Positions 9,655 to 18,533 of a stretch of DNA of 64,000 nucleotides are shown in pieces. The DNA is from Rhizobiaceae bacterium. GTDB lineage: Bacteria > Pseudomonadota > Alphaproteobacteria > Rhizobiales > Rhizobiaceae. Below the pieces are notes generated by a model. The model had not been told where the DNA came from and searched no databases. It saw only the letters and a program-made list of their open reading frames with translations. Positions within the stretch are counted from its first letter, which is position 1; the number at the start of each line of letters is the position of its first letter. The DNA is taken from positions 1 through 64,000 of the forward strand of contig JANQMU010000082.1 in the NCBI GenBank assembly GCA_028279875.1. Direction: 5' to 3'. The translations under genes were made by a program, and so were the position numbers.

Positions 9655-9954
9655 GGAAACATTATCTCAAAAAATGGGGCGTAAGTCTGTTCAACGCCCG
9701 ATGGTCGCGAGCCGAGGCCCGCTTGTTATGAATAATCGTGCCAAAGAGGGATGAAAAGACCGTTAATCAAAAGTTAGGGCGCAGCCCGAACACCGTTCTT
9801 TTTGGGCAGGGCGGTGTCCGGTCATATTGCCGATCGACACCGCTTGCGGCGACCGGCGCGGAAGACTATGGTGCAGCGCCTCTGGCGACGTCGGGCGACG
9901 CGCGAGGCAACAGGTAAAGACCGGGCGCCCGCACCGGCCGATTCAGGAGTTGAG
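9655..9954. other. Divergent control region between slt and dapA
   Basis: Three hundred bases carrying both promoters. An imperfect inverted repeat with a ten-base stem and one mismatch lies at 9786-9795 and 9812-9821 (listed separately). The open frame continuing upstream of dapA has no family similarity, and the dapA start at 9955 has its own ribosome binding site, so I regard the extension as untranslated. Confidence 0.5.
9786..9821. repeat. Inverted repeat in the dapA leader
   Basis: CCGAACACCG (9786-9795) and CGGTGTCCGG (9812-9821) pair over ten bases with one mismatch, around a 16-base loop. It lies about 135 bases before the dapA start. It could be a transcript hairpin or an operator; no T-run follows, so it is not an obvious terminator. 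Confidence 0.35.
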
Positions 9955-10836
9955 ATGTTCAAGGGGTCCCTACCGGCGCTGGTGACACCGTTCGATGAGA
10001 CGGGTGCGCTTGACGAAACCGCCTTTGAGTCCTTTTTGGAATGGCAGATTGCCGAGGGCAGCCACGGAGTTGTTCCGGTCGGCACGACCGGCGAGTCGCC
10101 GACCCTGTCCCATAAAGAGCACAAACGCGTCGTCGAATTATGCATCAAGACGGTCGCCGGGCGCGTTCCCGTGGTTGCGGGAGCCGGTTCCAACAACACC
10201 GCCGAAGCCGTTGATCTGGCGCAGCACGCGGAAAATGCTGGCGCTGACGCCGTTCTGGTCGTCACGCCCTATTACAACAAGCCCAGTCAGCGCGGGCTTT
10301 ACGAGCACTATGCGCAGATCGCCCGGGCGATATCGGTGCCGATCTTCATCTATAATATCCCCGGCCGTTCCATCATCGATATGAGCGTCGAAACGATGGC
10401 CAGCCTGGCAAGGGATTTCGACAATATCGTCGGCACCAAGGACGCTACCGCCAAACTGGATCGCGTCTCGGAACAAAGGCAGTTTTGCGGCCACGAGTTC
10501 ATTCAGCTTTCGGGCGAGGACGCCACGGCTCTCGGCTTCAATGCCCATGGTGGCATCGGCTGCATTTCAGTGACGGCCAATGTCGCGCCAAGGCTCTGTG
10601 CGCAGTTCCAGGAAGCGATGCTGTCCGGAGACTATGCCAAGGCTCTGGAATATCAGGACCGGCTTATGCCGCTGCACCGGGCACTGTTCATCGAACCGAA
10701 TCCCGGCGGCCCAAAATACGCCTTAAGCAGGCTCGGCCACATGACGGAGACGCAGCGCTCGCCGATGGTCCCGATCGAACAGGCGACCCGGACTGCCATC
10801 GACGGCGCCCTGCGGCATGCGGGCCTGCTCAACTGA
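9955..10836 (+). CDS. dapA: 4-hydroxy-tetrahydrodipicolinate synthase
   Basis: A 293-residue class I aldolase that condenses pyruvate with aspartate semialdehyde, the first committed step of lysine and meso-diaminopimelate synthesis. The Schiff-base lysine is K162 (GTKDATAK); Y133 (IYNIPGR), T44/T45 (GTTGE) and Y107 (PYYNKPS) complete the active site. ATG 9955 is chosen because CAGGAG lies six bases before it and the product then starts exactly like known DapA ([13 protein letters not shown]). smpB follows after 28 bases and is probably co-transcribed. Confidence 0.97.
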   Translation: MFKGSLPALVTPFDETGALDETAFESFLEWQIAEGSHGVVPVGTTGESPTLSHKEHKRVVELCIKTVAGRVPVVAGAGSNNTAEAVDLAQHAENAGADAVLVVTPYYNKPSQRGLYEHYAQIARAISVPIFIYNIPGRSIIDMSVETMASLARDFDNIVGTKDATAKLDRVSEQRQFCGHEFIQLSGEDATALGFNAHGGIGCISVTANVAPRLCAQFQEAMLSGDYAKALEYQDRLMPLHRALFIEPNPGGPKYALSRLGHMTETQRSPMVPIEQATRTAIDGALRHAGLLN

Positions 10837-10864
10837 TTGCGATCTCCGGGAGCGCGTGGACGTC

Positions 10865-11341
10865 ATGTCAAAAGGCAGTGCCGGGCCGAAGCGGCGCAAT
10901 GTGGCGGAAAACCGCAAGGCCCGGTTCAATTACGAGATCATCGACACATTCGAAGCTGGCCTGGTTCTCACCGGCACGGAGGTGAAGTCTTTGCGCGAAG
11001 GCAAGGCCAATATCGCCGAGTCCTACGCCTCGGAGGAGGGCGGTGAAATCTGGCTGATCAACTCCTACCTGCCGGAATATCTCCAGGCCAACCGCTTCAA
11101 CCACGAAACGAGGCGGCGCCGGAAACTGCTTCTCAACAAGCGGGAAGTGCGCAAGCTGATCGGCGCCGTGCAGCGCGAGGGCATGTCGCTGATTCCGCTC
11201 AGGATCTATTTCAACGACCGGGGCCGCGCCAAGCTGGAACTGGCCCTGGCCAAGGGCAAGAAACTGCACGACAAGCGCGAGACGGAAAAGAAACGGGACT
11301 GGGATCGCCAGAAGGCGCGCCTGATGCGGGAAAAGGGCTGA
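10865..11341 (+). CDS. smpB: SsrA-binding protein
   Basis: A 158-residue partner of tmRNA in trans-translation, which rescues stalled ribosomes. Diagnostic stretches are present: [10 protein letters not shown] near the N-terminus, [14 protein letters not shown], the LHNxxI-equivalent NSYLPEY, and the basic C-terminal tail ([26 protein letters not shown]) that enters the decoding centre. The ATG at 10865 gives the standard family length. dapA-smpB order is common in Alphaproteobacteria. No tmRNA gene was found in the window. Confidence 0.97.
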   Translation: MSKGSAGPKRRNVAENRKARFNYEIIDTFEAGLVLTGTEVKSLREGKANIAESYASEEGGEIWLINSYLPEYLQANRFNHETRRRRKLLLNKREVRKLIGAVQREGMSLIPLRIYFNDRGRAKLELALAKGKKLHDKRETEKKRDWDRQKARLMREKG

Positions 11342-11357
11342 AGCCTGCCGAACCGGC

Positions 11358-12014
11358 CTATGCCTGTGTTTTCAGGAACGTCGAAATGCTCGCGAAGACA
11401 TCGTTGAACATGTCTTCGGTCAGGCGGCCTGTGTTGGTGTTGTATCGCGAACAGTGATAGCTCGAAAACACTGCAAACCCAGCGATCTCCGTCAATCCAT
11501 TATGGGAGAACGGATGCGCGGCCACCCGCCCGCCGAGGGCCCGGATCGTCGAATCATGGGCGATTTTACCAAGGGTGAGGATCGCCCGCAGATCATCCAT
11601 CGCGGCAATCGTTGCCGACAGGAACCGGCGGCAGGTGTTGATTTCGGCGCCGACAGGCTTGTTTTCGGGCGGCACGCATCGCACCGCATTGGTGATCGCG
11701 GTCGCTGTCAGCCTGAGCCCGTCATCCGGCCTCGCCTGGAACTGGCCATTTGAAAAGCCGTAGCGCGACAGGGTTCCGTAAAGGAGGTCGCCGGCAAAGT
11801 CACCGGTGAAGGGACGCCCCGTCCGATTGGCACCGCGCAAGCCGGGTGCAAGTCCGACGATCAGCAGGCGTACATCCTTCAAGCCCTCCTCGGGCAGAAA
11901 GGTCTCCACCGGTGCGTTGTGCCAGTCGGGATGCGACTCGCGCTGTTCGGCGATGAAGCCGTGCAGCCGCGGGCACAGGTCACAGTCCCGCGAGGGGTTG
12001 ATGGCGTCCGTCAT
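11358..12014 (-). CDS. Uracil-DNA glycosylase family 5 (UDGb)
   Basis: A 218-residue glycosylase that removes uracil and other deaminated bases. Four cysteines suited to a [4Fe-4S] cluster are visible: C11 and C14 (CDLC), C113 and C128. Motif 1 is GLAPG (54-58) followed by RGANRTGRPFTGD, characteristic of the UDGb (family 5) branch rather than family 4, which reads GEAPG. The C-terminal SSYHCSRYN is consistent with motif 2 (HPSxxN-like). Its stop lies 16 bases from that of smpB (convergent). Confidence 0.9.
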   Translation of the reverse strand: MTDAINPSRDCDLCPRLHGFIAEQRESHPDWHNAPVETFLPEEGLKDVRLLIVGLAPGLRGANRTGRPFTGDFAGDLLYGTLSRYGFSNGQFQARPDDGLRLTATAITNAVRCVPPENKPVGAEINTCRRFLSATIAAMDDLRAILTLGKIAHDSTIRALGGRVAAHPFSHNGLTEIAGFAVFSSYHCSRYNTNTGRLTEDMFNDVFASISTFLKTQA

Positions 12015-12036
12015 ACGACCGCAATAGACCGATTCC

Positions 12037-12624
12037 TCAGTGTTGCAAATCGTATTCTTGTTCCGGATCGTCGACGACCTCGCGAACCGGCCTGTCGGAT
12101 GCTGACCGGCCGATTTCGTCTTTCAGCGAAACGATGTCGATGAAATTGTCCGCCTGGCGCCGCAGGCAATCGGCGACCATGGCCGGCTGGGTGGCAACGG
12201 AAGACACGACCGACACCTTTCTGCCGCGCCGTTGCAGAGCGGCAATCAGGCTGGTGAAATCGCCGTCGCCGGAGAACAAGACCAAGTGGTCAGTCGTGTC
12301 GGCTTGCTCCATGGCATCGACCGCCAGCTCGATGTCCATATTTCCCTTAATCTTCCGCCGTCCGCCCGCATCAGTATATTCCCGCGCCGGCTTCGTCACC
12401 ACCTTGTAGCCATTATAGTCGAGCCAGTCGATCAATGGCCTGATCGATGAATACTCCTGATCCTCGATCAGGGCGGTGTAGTAATAGGCGCGCAGCAGGT
12501 AGCCCTGGCCCTGAAAATACTTGAGCAGTTTTCGGTAGTCGACATCGAAACCGAGATTCTTGGATGTCGCGAACAGATTCGCTCCATCAATGAACAGAGA
12601 GATTTTCTCCCGTGGATCAAACAT
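12037..12624 (-). CDS. NYN domain protein (LabA/DUF88 family)
   Basis: A 195-residue PIN-like nuclease-fold protein. Acidic residues expected of the fold are D13 and N16 in LFIDGANLF, the aspartate in GNMDIELAVDAM, and the SGDGDF motif in the second half. Family members are predicted or shown to cut RNA, but the target here is unknown. The C-terminal 25 residues are acidic and probably disordered. It starts immediately beside a 416-base AT-rich intergenic region, and the UDG gene follows 22 bases downstream, so the two may form an operon. Confidence 0.9.
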   Translation of the reverse strand: MFDPREKISLFIDGANLFATSKNLGFDVDYRKLLKYFQGQGYLLRAYYYTALIEDQEYSSIRPLIDWLDYNGYKVVTKPAREYTDAGGRRKIKGNMDIELAVDAMEQADTTDHLVLFSGDGDFTSLIAALQRRGRKVSVVSSVATQPAMVADCLRRQADNFIDIVSLKDEIGRSASDRPVREVVDDPEQEYDLQH

Positions 12625-13040
12625 TTTGCCCCCAAAATATCACGGAATTTCATCAGGAATTTGCGGTATGCGTCCATCTGATTAATGTTAAAAATCACGC
12701 AATCCGGAAATTATTTATATATGATCTGTAATAACCAAATAGCCACCATTTGTTTGTGTGCGAATAAACTGGCAAAGAAAGTAGATCAAACGGCGCGGAA
12801 TTCAAGCACCAGATAAAACGGAAATTGTATTATCCAGTGTTTGCCAGCTTGAAATAGTTCCAAATGGTTCGGTTCCGCAACCGCTGGTATTAAGGTGGAC
12901 GGTCCGCAAAGGCAAAAAAAGGCTGTTTGCCCCGAGGGATAGGCCCGATTTGCGTGATTTTTCGCAATCGGCTTGAAAAACCACGCAAGAAAAGGTATCG
13001 CCAACGCAATCTCGAAATATGTGTGTATAAAGGACAGGCA
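12625..13040. other. AT-rich divergent control region (NYN gene / rpoZ)
   Basis: About 415 bases, clearly richer in A+T than its surroundings, between two divergent genes. I see no gene in it. A sigma-70-like promoter for rpoZ is listed separately. Nothing resembling a structured RNA was recognised. Confidence 0.5.
12973..13001 (+). promoter_or_regulatory. Candidate rpoZ promoter
   Basis: TTGAAA (12973-12978), a 17-base spacer, then TATCGC (12996-13001), 39 bases before the rpoZ start. The -10 match is weak, so this is a candidate only. Confidence 0.35.
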
Positions 13041-13457
13041 ATGGCCCGTGTCACCGTCGAGGATTGCATCGACAAAGTCGACAATCGTTTTGATCTAGTC
13101 CTGCTGGCAAGCCACCGGGCGCGTCAGGTTTCCCAGGGTGCGCTGATTACCGTTGATCGCGACAACGACAAGAACCCGGTTGTCGCGTTGCGTGAGATCG
13201 CCGATGAAACGCTCTCACCCGGCGATCTCAAAGAGGATCTGATCCACTCGCTGCAGAAGCATGTCGAAGTGGATGAGCCGGAGCCCGATCCGGCGTCGCT
13301 TCTGGCCGCCGAAGAGGTCGAGGAGACCGTTATCGAGCTCGCCTCGGAGCCCGCCCCGACAGAAGAGGAACCCGTCTCGTTTGACCGGATGTCCGAGGAC
13401 GAACTCCTGGCCGGTATTGAAGGCCTCGTCCCGCCGGAGAAAAGTGACGACTACTGA
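13041..13457 (+). CDS. rpoZ: RNA polymerase omega subunit
   Basis: A 138-residue omega subunit, which helps assemble the beta-prime subunit and contributes to the ppGpp binding site. The N-terminus [20 protein letters not shown] is the alphaproteobacterial omega signature. The acidic C-terminal extension (after about residue 70) is typical of Rhizobiales. AAAGGA lies upstream of ATG 13041. It is followed by a strong terminator and then rsh, the ppGpp enzyme, a conserved pairing in this order. Confidence 0.96.
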   Translation: MARVTVEDCIDKVDNRFDLVLLASHRARQVSQGALITVDRDNDKNPVVALREIADETLSPGDLKEDLIHSLQKHVEVDEPEPDPASLLAAEEVEETVIELASEPAPTEEEPVSFDRMSEDELLAGIEGLVPPEKSDDY

Positions 13458-13485
13458 ACATATGAGCGGTTGTCCTGGAACGAAG

Positions 13486-13519
13486 GCGCCGGACCCCGTG
13501 GTCCGGCGCATTTTGTTTT
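13486..13519 (+). terminator. Rho-independent terminator after rpoZ
   Basis: A perfect ten-base-pair GC-rich stem: GCGCCGGACC (13486-13495), loop CCGT, GGTCCGGCGC (13500-13509), followed by ATTTTGTTTT. It begins 28 bases after the rpoZ stop. This is the clearest terminator in the window. Confidence 0.92.
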
Positions 13520-13547
13520 GACGAAGGGCGGCAAAAGACTGGATAGT
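13518..13547 (+). promoter_or_regulatory. Candidate rsh promoter
   Basis: TTGACG (13518-13523), an 18-base spacer, then GATAGT (13542-13547), which matches TATAAT at four of six positions. It starts inside the T-run of the rpoZ terminator, so rsh would have its own promoter after rpoZ transcription ends. The -10 sits within the first copy of a direct repeat (13542-13564). Confidence 0.4.
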
Positions 13548-13564
13548 GTTTCCCTGATAGTGTT
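13542..13564 (+). repeat. Direct repeat GATAGTGTT x2 before rsh
   Basis: GATAGTGTT at 13542-13550 and again at 13556-13564, a 14-base period. It overlaps the candidate -10 element and would cover the likely transcription start of rsh. Function is unknown. Confidence 0.5.
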
Positions 13565-13619
13565 CCGATGAGGCCGCGACCCCGCATACCGGCCTCATGT
13601 TGAAAGGAGATGACACCAT

Positions 13620-15842
13620 ATGATGCGCCAGTACGAGCTCGTCGAGCACGTGCAAAAGTACAAGCCGGATGTCAACGAATCCCTGCTTAACAAGGCCTAT
13701 GTCTATGCGATGCAAAAGCATGGCAAGCAAAAGCGCGCTAATGGTGATCCCTATATCTCCCACCCTCTCGAGGTCGCCGCGATCCTGACCGACATGCGGC
13801 TGGATGAAGCCACGATCGCGGTGGCCCTGCTGCACGACACAATCGAGGACACGACGGCGACCCGCGCCGAAATCGACGAGATTTTCGGCGAAGAGATCGG
13901 CGAACTGGTCGAGGGGCTGACCAAACTCAAAAAGCTCGATCTCGTCTCGAAACGGGCAAAACAGGCTGAGAACCTGCGCAAGCTTCTGCTCGCCATTTCG
14001 GACGATGTCCGCGTGCTGCTGGTCAAGCTGGCCGACCGCCTCCACAACATGCGCACGCTGGATTTCGTTCCGCCCGACAAGCGGGCACGCATTGCCGAGG
14101 AAACCATGGAAATCTATGCGCCGCTGGCCGGGCGCATGGGCATGCAGGACATGCGTGACGAACTGGAGGAATTGTCGTTTCGGCAGATGAATACGGAGGC
14201 CTATGAGACGATTACCAAACGGCTCCAGGAATTGTCGAAGACCAATCGCGGCATGATCCGCAAGATCGAGACCGAACTGGCCGACCTGTTCGAGGAACAT
14301 GGGTTGAAAGCGACGGTCTCCGGACGCCAGAAAAAGGCCTATTCGGTGTTTCGGAAAATGCAGTCGAAATCACTGTCTTTCGAACAACTGTCGGATGTCT
14401 ACGGGTTTCGGATCCTTGTCGACAGCGTCGGTGACTGTTACCGGGCGCTGGGCATCGTGCACACGCGCTGGTCCGTGGTGCCGGGCCGGTTCAAGGACTA
14501 CATCTCGACCCCCAAACAGAACGATTACAGATCGATTCACACCACCATCATCGGACCGTCCAGGCAGCGGGTCGAGACACAGATCCGAACGCTGCGGATG
14601 CACGACATCGCCGAGTACGGTGTCGCCGCCCATGCGATCTACAAGGACGGAAACGGCGCGGACAAGGCGATGCTGCCGCATGATTCCAACGCCTATTCCT
14701 GGCTGCGGCGAACCATCGAACAACTCTCGGTCGGCGACAATCCAGAGGAATTCCTCGAGCACACCAAGCTGGAATTGTTTCACGACCAGGTGTTCTGCTT
14801 CACGCCCAAGGGCCAGCTGATCGCGCTGCCGCGCGGCGCGACACCGATCGATTTCGCCTATGCGGTCCATACCGACATCGGCGACACCTGTGTCGGCGCC
14901 AAGATCAACGGCCGGATCATGCCGCTGGTCACCCAGCTCGGCAATGGTGACGAAGTCGAGATCATCCGCTCCGGCGTTCAGGTGCCGCCGGCCGCCTGGG
15001 AGGAAATCGTCGTCACCGGCAAGGCGCGCGCGGCCATCCGCAGGGCGACCCGCGCCGCCGTTCGCAAGCAGTATTCGGGCCTTGGCTACCGGATACTGGA
15101 AAGGACCTTTGCCCGTGCCGGCAAGGGGTTTTCCCGTGACGAAATGGGCGCCGTTCTGCACCGGCTGGGCTTTCGGGACGTCGAGGATGCGATCGCCGCG
15201 GTCGGCCGCGGCGAATTGTCGTCCAAGGATGTCATGACGGCCATGTATCCGGACCATCAGATCGAACGCAACGCCGTCAAACAGTCGGTCGCCGATGAAG
15301 GCTGGTTCAACCTGCGCAGCGCCGCCGGCATGATCTTCCGTGTTCCGGGGCGCTCGAAATCCCGCCGTGGCAGAAAAGCCAGAAGCCTGGAGGACGCGCT
15401 GCCGATTCGCGGCGCGGGCAATGACCTTGCCGTTTCCTTCGGCGCGACAGGTGCGGTGCCCGGGGACCGAATCGTCGGCATCATGGAGCGCGGCAAGGGG
15501 ATCACGATCTATCCGATCCAATCCCCCAAGTTGACCGAGTATGATGATGAGCCGGAGCGGTGGATCGATGTTCGCTGGGACATCGACGAATCGGGGAATC
15601 AGCGCTTTCCCGCCAGGATTTCCCTGAACGCCATCAACGAGCCTGGGACACTTGCCGAAGTGTCCCAGTCGATTGCCGCCAGCGATACCAATATCAACAA
15701 TCTGACGATGGTTCGCGTTGCCGATGATTTCACCGAAATGATCATCGATCTGGAGGTGTGGGACCTCAAACATCTGAACAAATTGATCGGTGCACTGCGC
15801 CGTCTCTCCTGTGTCAGCAGCGTGGCGCGGATTTACCAATGA
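13620..15842 (+). CDS. rsh: Bifunctional (p)ppGpp synthetase/hydrolase
   Basis: A 740-residue long RelA/SpoT homolog, the only stringent-response enzyme of this size in most Rhizobiales. It has an N-terminal HD hydrolase domain with intact metal ligands (ISHPLEVA and LLHDTIEDT, about residues 45-80), a synthetase domain with the DVYGFRILVD and NDYRSIHTTIIG motifs (about 255-320), a TGS domain (about 390-450) and a C-terminal ACT domain (about 665-740). Both catalytic halves look active. ATG 13620 is followed directly by a second ATG; AAGGAG lies upstream. It stands alone between the rpoZ terminator and DUF2062. Confidence 0.96.
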   Translation: MMRQYELVEHVQKYKPDVNESLLNKAYVYAMQKHGKQKRANGDPYISHPLEVAAILTDMRLDEATIAVALLHDTIEDTTATRAEIDEIFGEEIGELVEGLTKLKKLDLVSKRAKQAENLRKLLLAISDDVRVLLVKLADRLHNMRTLDFVPPDKRARIAEETMEIYAPLAGRMGMQDMRDELEELSFRQMNTEAYETITKRLQELSKTNRGMIRKIETELADLFEEHGLKATVSGRQKKAYSVFRKMQSKSLSFEQLSDVYGFRILVDSVGDCYRALGIVHTRWSVVPGRFKDYISTPKQNDYRSIHTTIIGPSRQRVETQIRTLRMHDIAEYGVAAHAIYKDGNGADKAMLPHDSNAYSWLRRTIEQLSVGDNPEEFLEHTKLELFHDQVFCFTPKGQLIALPRGATPIDFAYAVHTDIGDTCVGAKINGRIMPLVTQLGNGDEVEIIRSGVQVPPAAWEEIVVTGKARAAIRRATRAAVRKQYSGLGYRILERTFARAGKGFSRDEMGAVLHRLGFRDVEDAIAAVGRGELSSKDVMTAMYPDHQIERNAVKQSVADEGWFNLRSAAGMIFRVPGRSKSRRGRKARSLEDALPIRGAGNDLAVSFGATGAVPGDRIVGIMERGKGITIYPIQSPKLTEYDDEPERWIDVRWDIDESGNQRFPARISLNAINEPGTLAEVSQSIAASDTNINNLTMVRVADDFTEMIIDLEVWDLKHLNKLIGALRRLSCVSSVARIYQ

Positions 15843-15866
15843 TGGCGGCGGAGGGGACCGGAATGT

Positions 15867-15889
15867 CCGGCCGTATCGATCAAGGCCGG
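15867..15889. terminator. Weak hairpin after rsh
   Basis: CCGGCC (15867-15872) and GGCCGG (15884-15889) can pair around an 11-base loop, with TTTT following about 10 bases later. It is 25 bases after the rsh stop. The gap before the T-run makes terminator function doubtful. Confidence 0.3.
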
Positions 15890-15984
15890 CGGCGGTTCAA
15901 TTTTGCGGGATCACGAAGCATTCTATAAACAAATCACCATATACTATGCCATGGTGACGACACCAAAGAGAGCTCAAGACCGGA

Positions 15985-16566
15985 ATGCTATTTCGCCGCC
16001 GCAAGCCAATCGGACTGTCTGAACGGGCCCGCATATTCTTTTGGCCGCGCCGGTCGTTCTCACGATCGTTTCAGTATTTCGGAAAACGCATCCTGCGGCT
16101 GTCGGCAACGCCGCATGCGGTTGCGGCCGGTGTGGCCGCCGGCGTGATGGCGTCCTGGTCGCCCTTTCTGGGATTCCATTTCGTCATTGCCGCCGTGCTC
16201 GCCCTGCTTTTTGCCGGCAACATGCTGGCCTCGGCTCTCGGCACTGCGTTCGGCAACCCATTGTCGTTCCCGTTCATCTGGACGGCCAGTTACCAGATGG
16301 GACAGTATATTCTGGACGACGGTGTGCAGACCCGGGTGGGCGGAATTCATCTCGGACGGATGTTCAAGGAGCTCGATTTCCACCAGCTCTGGGAACCGGT
16401 GCTCAAGCCGATGCTCGTCGGGTGCCTGCCTTTCGCAATCGGCTTCGGTGTCGGGTTTTACATTCTGACCTATGTGAGCGTGTCGATGTTTCAGAACCGC
16501 CGCCGGCGCAGGCTCTCCGCCCGCCGCCCCAATCGTGACGATCTGTCCAACAGCCAGACGGTGTAA
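15985..16566 (+). CDS. DUF2062 membrane protein
   Basis: A 193-residue inner-membrane protein of the DUF2062 family. The signature runs through [21 protein letters not shown] and the following hydrophobic segment (about residues 43-75); further membrane segments lie near 85-105 and 140-165. The C-terminus is basic. The family's function is not known. Its place between rsh and acpS is conserved in Rhizobiales, which supports a real gene but gives no role. Confidence 0.88.
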   Translation: MLFRRRKPIGLSERARIFFWPRRSFSRSFQYFGKRILRLSATPHAVAAGVAAGVMASWSPFLGFHFVIAAVLALLFAGNMLASALGTAFGNPLSFPFIWTASYQMGQYILDDGVQTRVGGIHLGRMFKELDFHQLWEPVLKPMLVGCLPFAIGFGVGFYILTYVSVSMFQNRRRRRLSARRPNRDDLSNSQTV

Positions 16567-16613
16567 AGCGCCGGCCGCGTCAGCCCGGTTTCGTTCCAGA
16601 GGATATGAAAAGG

Positions 16614-17015
16614 ATGATTATCGGCATCGGCAGCGATCTCATCGACATCCGCCGCATCGAAAAATCCCTGGAGCGGTTTGGTGATCGTTTTACCAATCGC
16701 TGTTTCACCGAAGTCGAACGGCAGAAATCCGACCGCAGGAAGCTTAGGGCCGCATCCTATGCCAAGCGTTTCGCGGCCAAGGAGGCGTGTTCCAAGGCCC
16801 TCGGAACCGGCATGGCCAAGGGGGTCTACTGGCGCGATATGGGAGTCGTCAATCTGCCGGGCGGCAAACCGACAATGCACTTGACGGGCGGCGCCCTGCA
16901 ACGCCTCGAGGGTTTGATGCCGCCCGGACATCGCCCGTCGATCCATCTGACGATCACCGACGATTTTCCACTGGCGCAGGCCTTCGTGGTTGTCGAAGCC
17001 CTGCCGCACGGGTGA
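16614..17015 (+). CDS. acpS: Holo-[acyl-carrier-protein] synthase
   Basis: A 133-residue phosphopantetheinyl transferase that loads the CoA-derived arm onto acyl carrier protein. The N-terminal [12 protein letters not shown] carries the Mg-binding aspartate, and [16 protein letters not shown] carries the catalytic glutamate-lysine block. I prefer ATG 16614 because the protein then begins like other rhizobial AcpS; an ATG at 16605 in frame would add MKR, and the GAGG at 16599-16602 is too close to it. It is the first gene of the acpS-lepB-rnc-era-recO run. Confidence 0.94.
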   Translation: MIIGIGSDLIDIRRIEKSLERFGDRFTNRCFTEVERQKSDRRKLRAASYAKRFAAKEACSKALGTGMAKGVYWRDMGVVNLPGGKPTMHLTGGALQRLEGLMPPGHRPSIHLTITDDFPLAQAFVVVEALPHG

Positions 17016-17088
17016 CGCTGCATTTACATTGCCACTCCGGCACACTACTAAGCTGGAATCAGCGATAAACGAAGGAAGGTTGGCCAGC

Positions 17089-17832
17089 GTGTCCGAGACC
17101 GTCGAAAAGAAACAATCGAGCTTTGGCGAGACCCTGAAGGTCATCGTCCAGGCCCTGCTGCTGGCTATTTTGATCCGCAGCTTTCTGTTTCAGCCCTTTT
17201 CGATTCCGTCAGGCTCAATGATGCCGAACCTTCTGGTTGGCGATTACCTGTTCGTGTCAAAATATGCCTATGGCTATTCGCGCTACTCCTTCCCCTTTTC
17301 GCCTGATCTGTTTTCCGGCCGCATCTGGAGCAGCGATCCGAAACGCGGCGACATTGCCGTCTTTCGGCTGCCGAGTAACCCCAAGATCGACTATATCAAA
17401 CGTGTCATCGGTCTGCCCGGCGACCGGATCCAGATGATTTCCGGCGTGCTTCATATCAACGGCGAGCCGATCAAACGGGAAAGGGCGGGCAGTTTTCGTC
17501 CGCAGGACAGCTATGACACCGGCTCGGAAGTGCCGGTTTATCGAGAGACCCTGCCCAATGGCGTCAGCTATGACACGCTCGATCAGGTGCCCAACTCGAT
17601 CGGCGACAACACCCGTGAGTTCCTGGTGCCCGACGGACACTATTTCATGATGGGCGACAACCGCGACAACTCCGCCGACAGCCGGTTTGACGTCGGCTTC
17701 GTGCCGCTGGAGAATTTTGTTGGCCGCGCCGAGATCATCTTCTTCTCGATCGGTGGGGATTCGTCACCGCTGGAGATCTGGAAATGGCCGACCGAAATGC
17801 GTGTCGGCCGTCTGTTCGAGCTGACGGAATGA
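17089..17832 (+). CDS. lepB: Signal peptidase I
   Basis: A 247-residue inner-membrane serine protease that cuts Sec and Tat signal peptides. One N-terminal membrane segment (about residues 15-35) is followed by the catalytic serine in SIPSGSMMPNLLVGD and the catalytic lysine in YIKRVIGLPGD; box E reads GDNRDNSADSR. The start is GTG 17089, with GGAAGG nine bases upstream; the longer frame from 16990 overlaps acpS and has no signal. Its stop overlaps the rnc start (ATGA, 17829-17832). Confidence 0.95.
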   Translation: MSETVEKKQSSFGETLKVIVQALLLAILIRSFLFQPFSIPSGSMMPNLLVGDYLFVSKYAYGYSRYSFPFSPDLFSGRIWSSDPKRGDIAVFRLPSNPKIDYIKRVIGLPGDRIQMISGVLHINGEPIKRERAGSFRPQDSYDTGSEVPVYRETLPNGVSYDTLDQVPNSIGDNTREFLVPDGHYFMMGDNRDNSADSRFDVGFVPLENFVGRAEIIFFSIGGDSSPLEIWKWPTEMRVGRLFELTE

Positions 17833-18533
17833 AGCAGGAGAAGGCGCTGGCGGATTTCGACCACAGCCGGCTTGCCGACCTGATCGGCCACTCTTTCACC
17901 AACGAGAAGCGTCTCGAACTCGCGCTCACCCATTCCAGCGCGCGCGTCAGCGGAAAGGGCAATTATGAGCGGCTTGAATTCCTTGGCGACCGGGTCCTGG
18001 GCCTGATTATCGCGGAACTGCTTTTCTCGCTCTTTCCGAGTGCCAAGGAAGGCGAACTGTCGGTGCGCCTCAATCAATTGGTCAGCGCCGAGACCTGTGC
18101 GGCCGTTGCCGACGAACTGCAATTGCATCAATTCATCAAGACCGGTGCGGACATCAAGACCCTGACCGGCAAGCGCATGGCAAATGTCCGGGCCGACGTG
18201 ATGGAGTCGCTGATCGCTGCCCTTTATCTCGATGCCGGACTGGAAGTCGCCCGCGAGTTCGTGCTCAAGAACTGGGGCGCGCGGGCGCGCGCGTCGACGG
18301 GCGCGAAGCGCGATGCGAAGACGGAATTGCAGGAATGGGCGCACGGACGGGCCGGCGTCGCGCCGACCTATGCGATTGTCGAGCGGACCGGTCCCGACCA
18401 TGAGCCGCAATTCACCGTCAAAGCGGAGGTTCCCGGCGTCGAGCCTGAAATCGGCAACGGACGGTCGCGACGGGCGGCCGAACAGGACGCGGCGACGCGG
18501 ATGCTCGAGCGCCTGGGCGTGTGGGACCGATGA
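17829..18533 (+). CDS. rnc: Ribonuclease III
   Basis: A 234-residue double-stranded RNA endonuclease that processes rRNA precursors and regulatory duplexes. The signature ERLEFLGDRVLGL (about residues 44-56) contains the metal-binding glutamate and aspartate; the second acidic site lies in DVMESLIAALYLD. A dsRNA-binding domain fills the last 75 residues (KTELQEWA through AAEQDAATRML). It overlaps lepB by 4 bases and era by 4 bases, indicating translational coupling. Confidence 0.96.
   Translation: MKQEKALADFDHSRLADLIGHSFTNEKRLELALTHSSARVSGKGNYERLEFLGDRVLGLIIAELLFSLFPSAKEGELSVRLNQLVSAETCAAVADELQLHQFIKTGADIKTLTGKRMANVRADVMESLIAALYLDAGLEVAREFVLKNWGARARASTGAKRDAKTELQEWAHGRAGVAPTYAIVERTGPDHEPQFTVKAEVPGVEPEIGNGRSRRAAEQDAATRMLERLGVWDR

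Noticed and set aside
14370..15839. 489-codon open frame antisense to rsh
   Set aside because: Shadow of the rsh coding frame; no domains.
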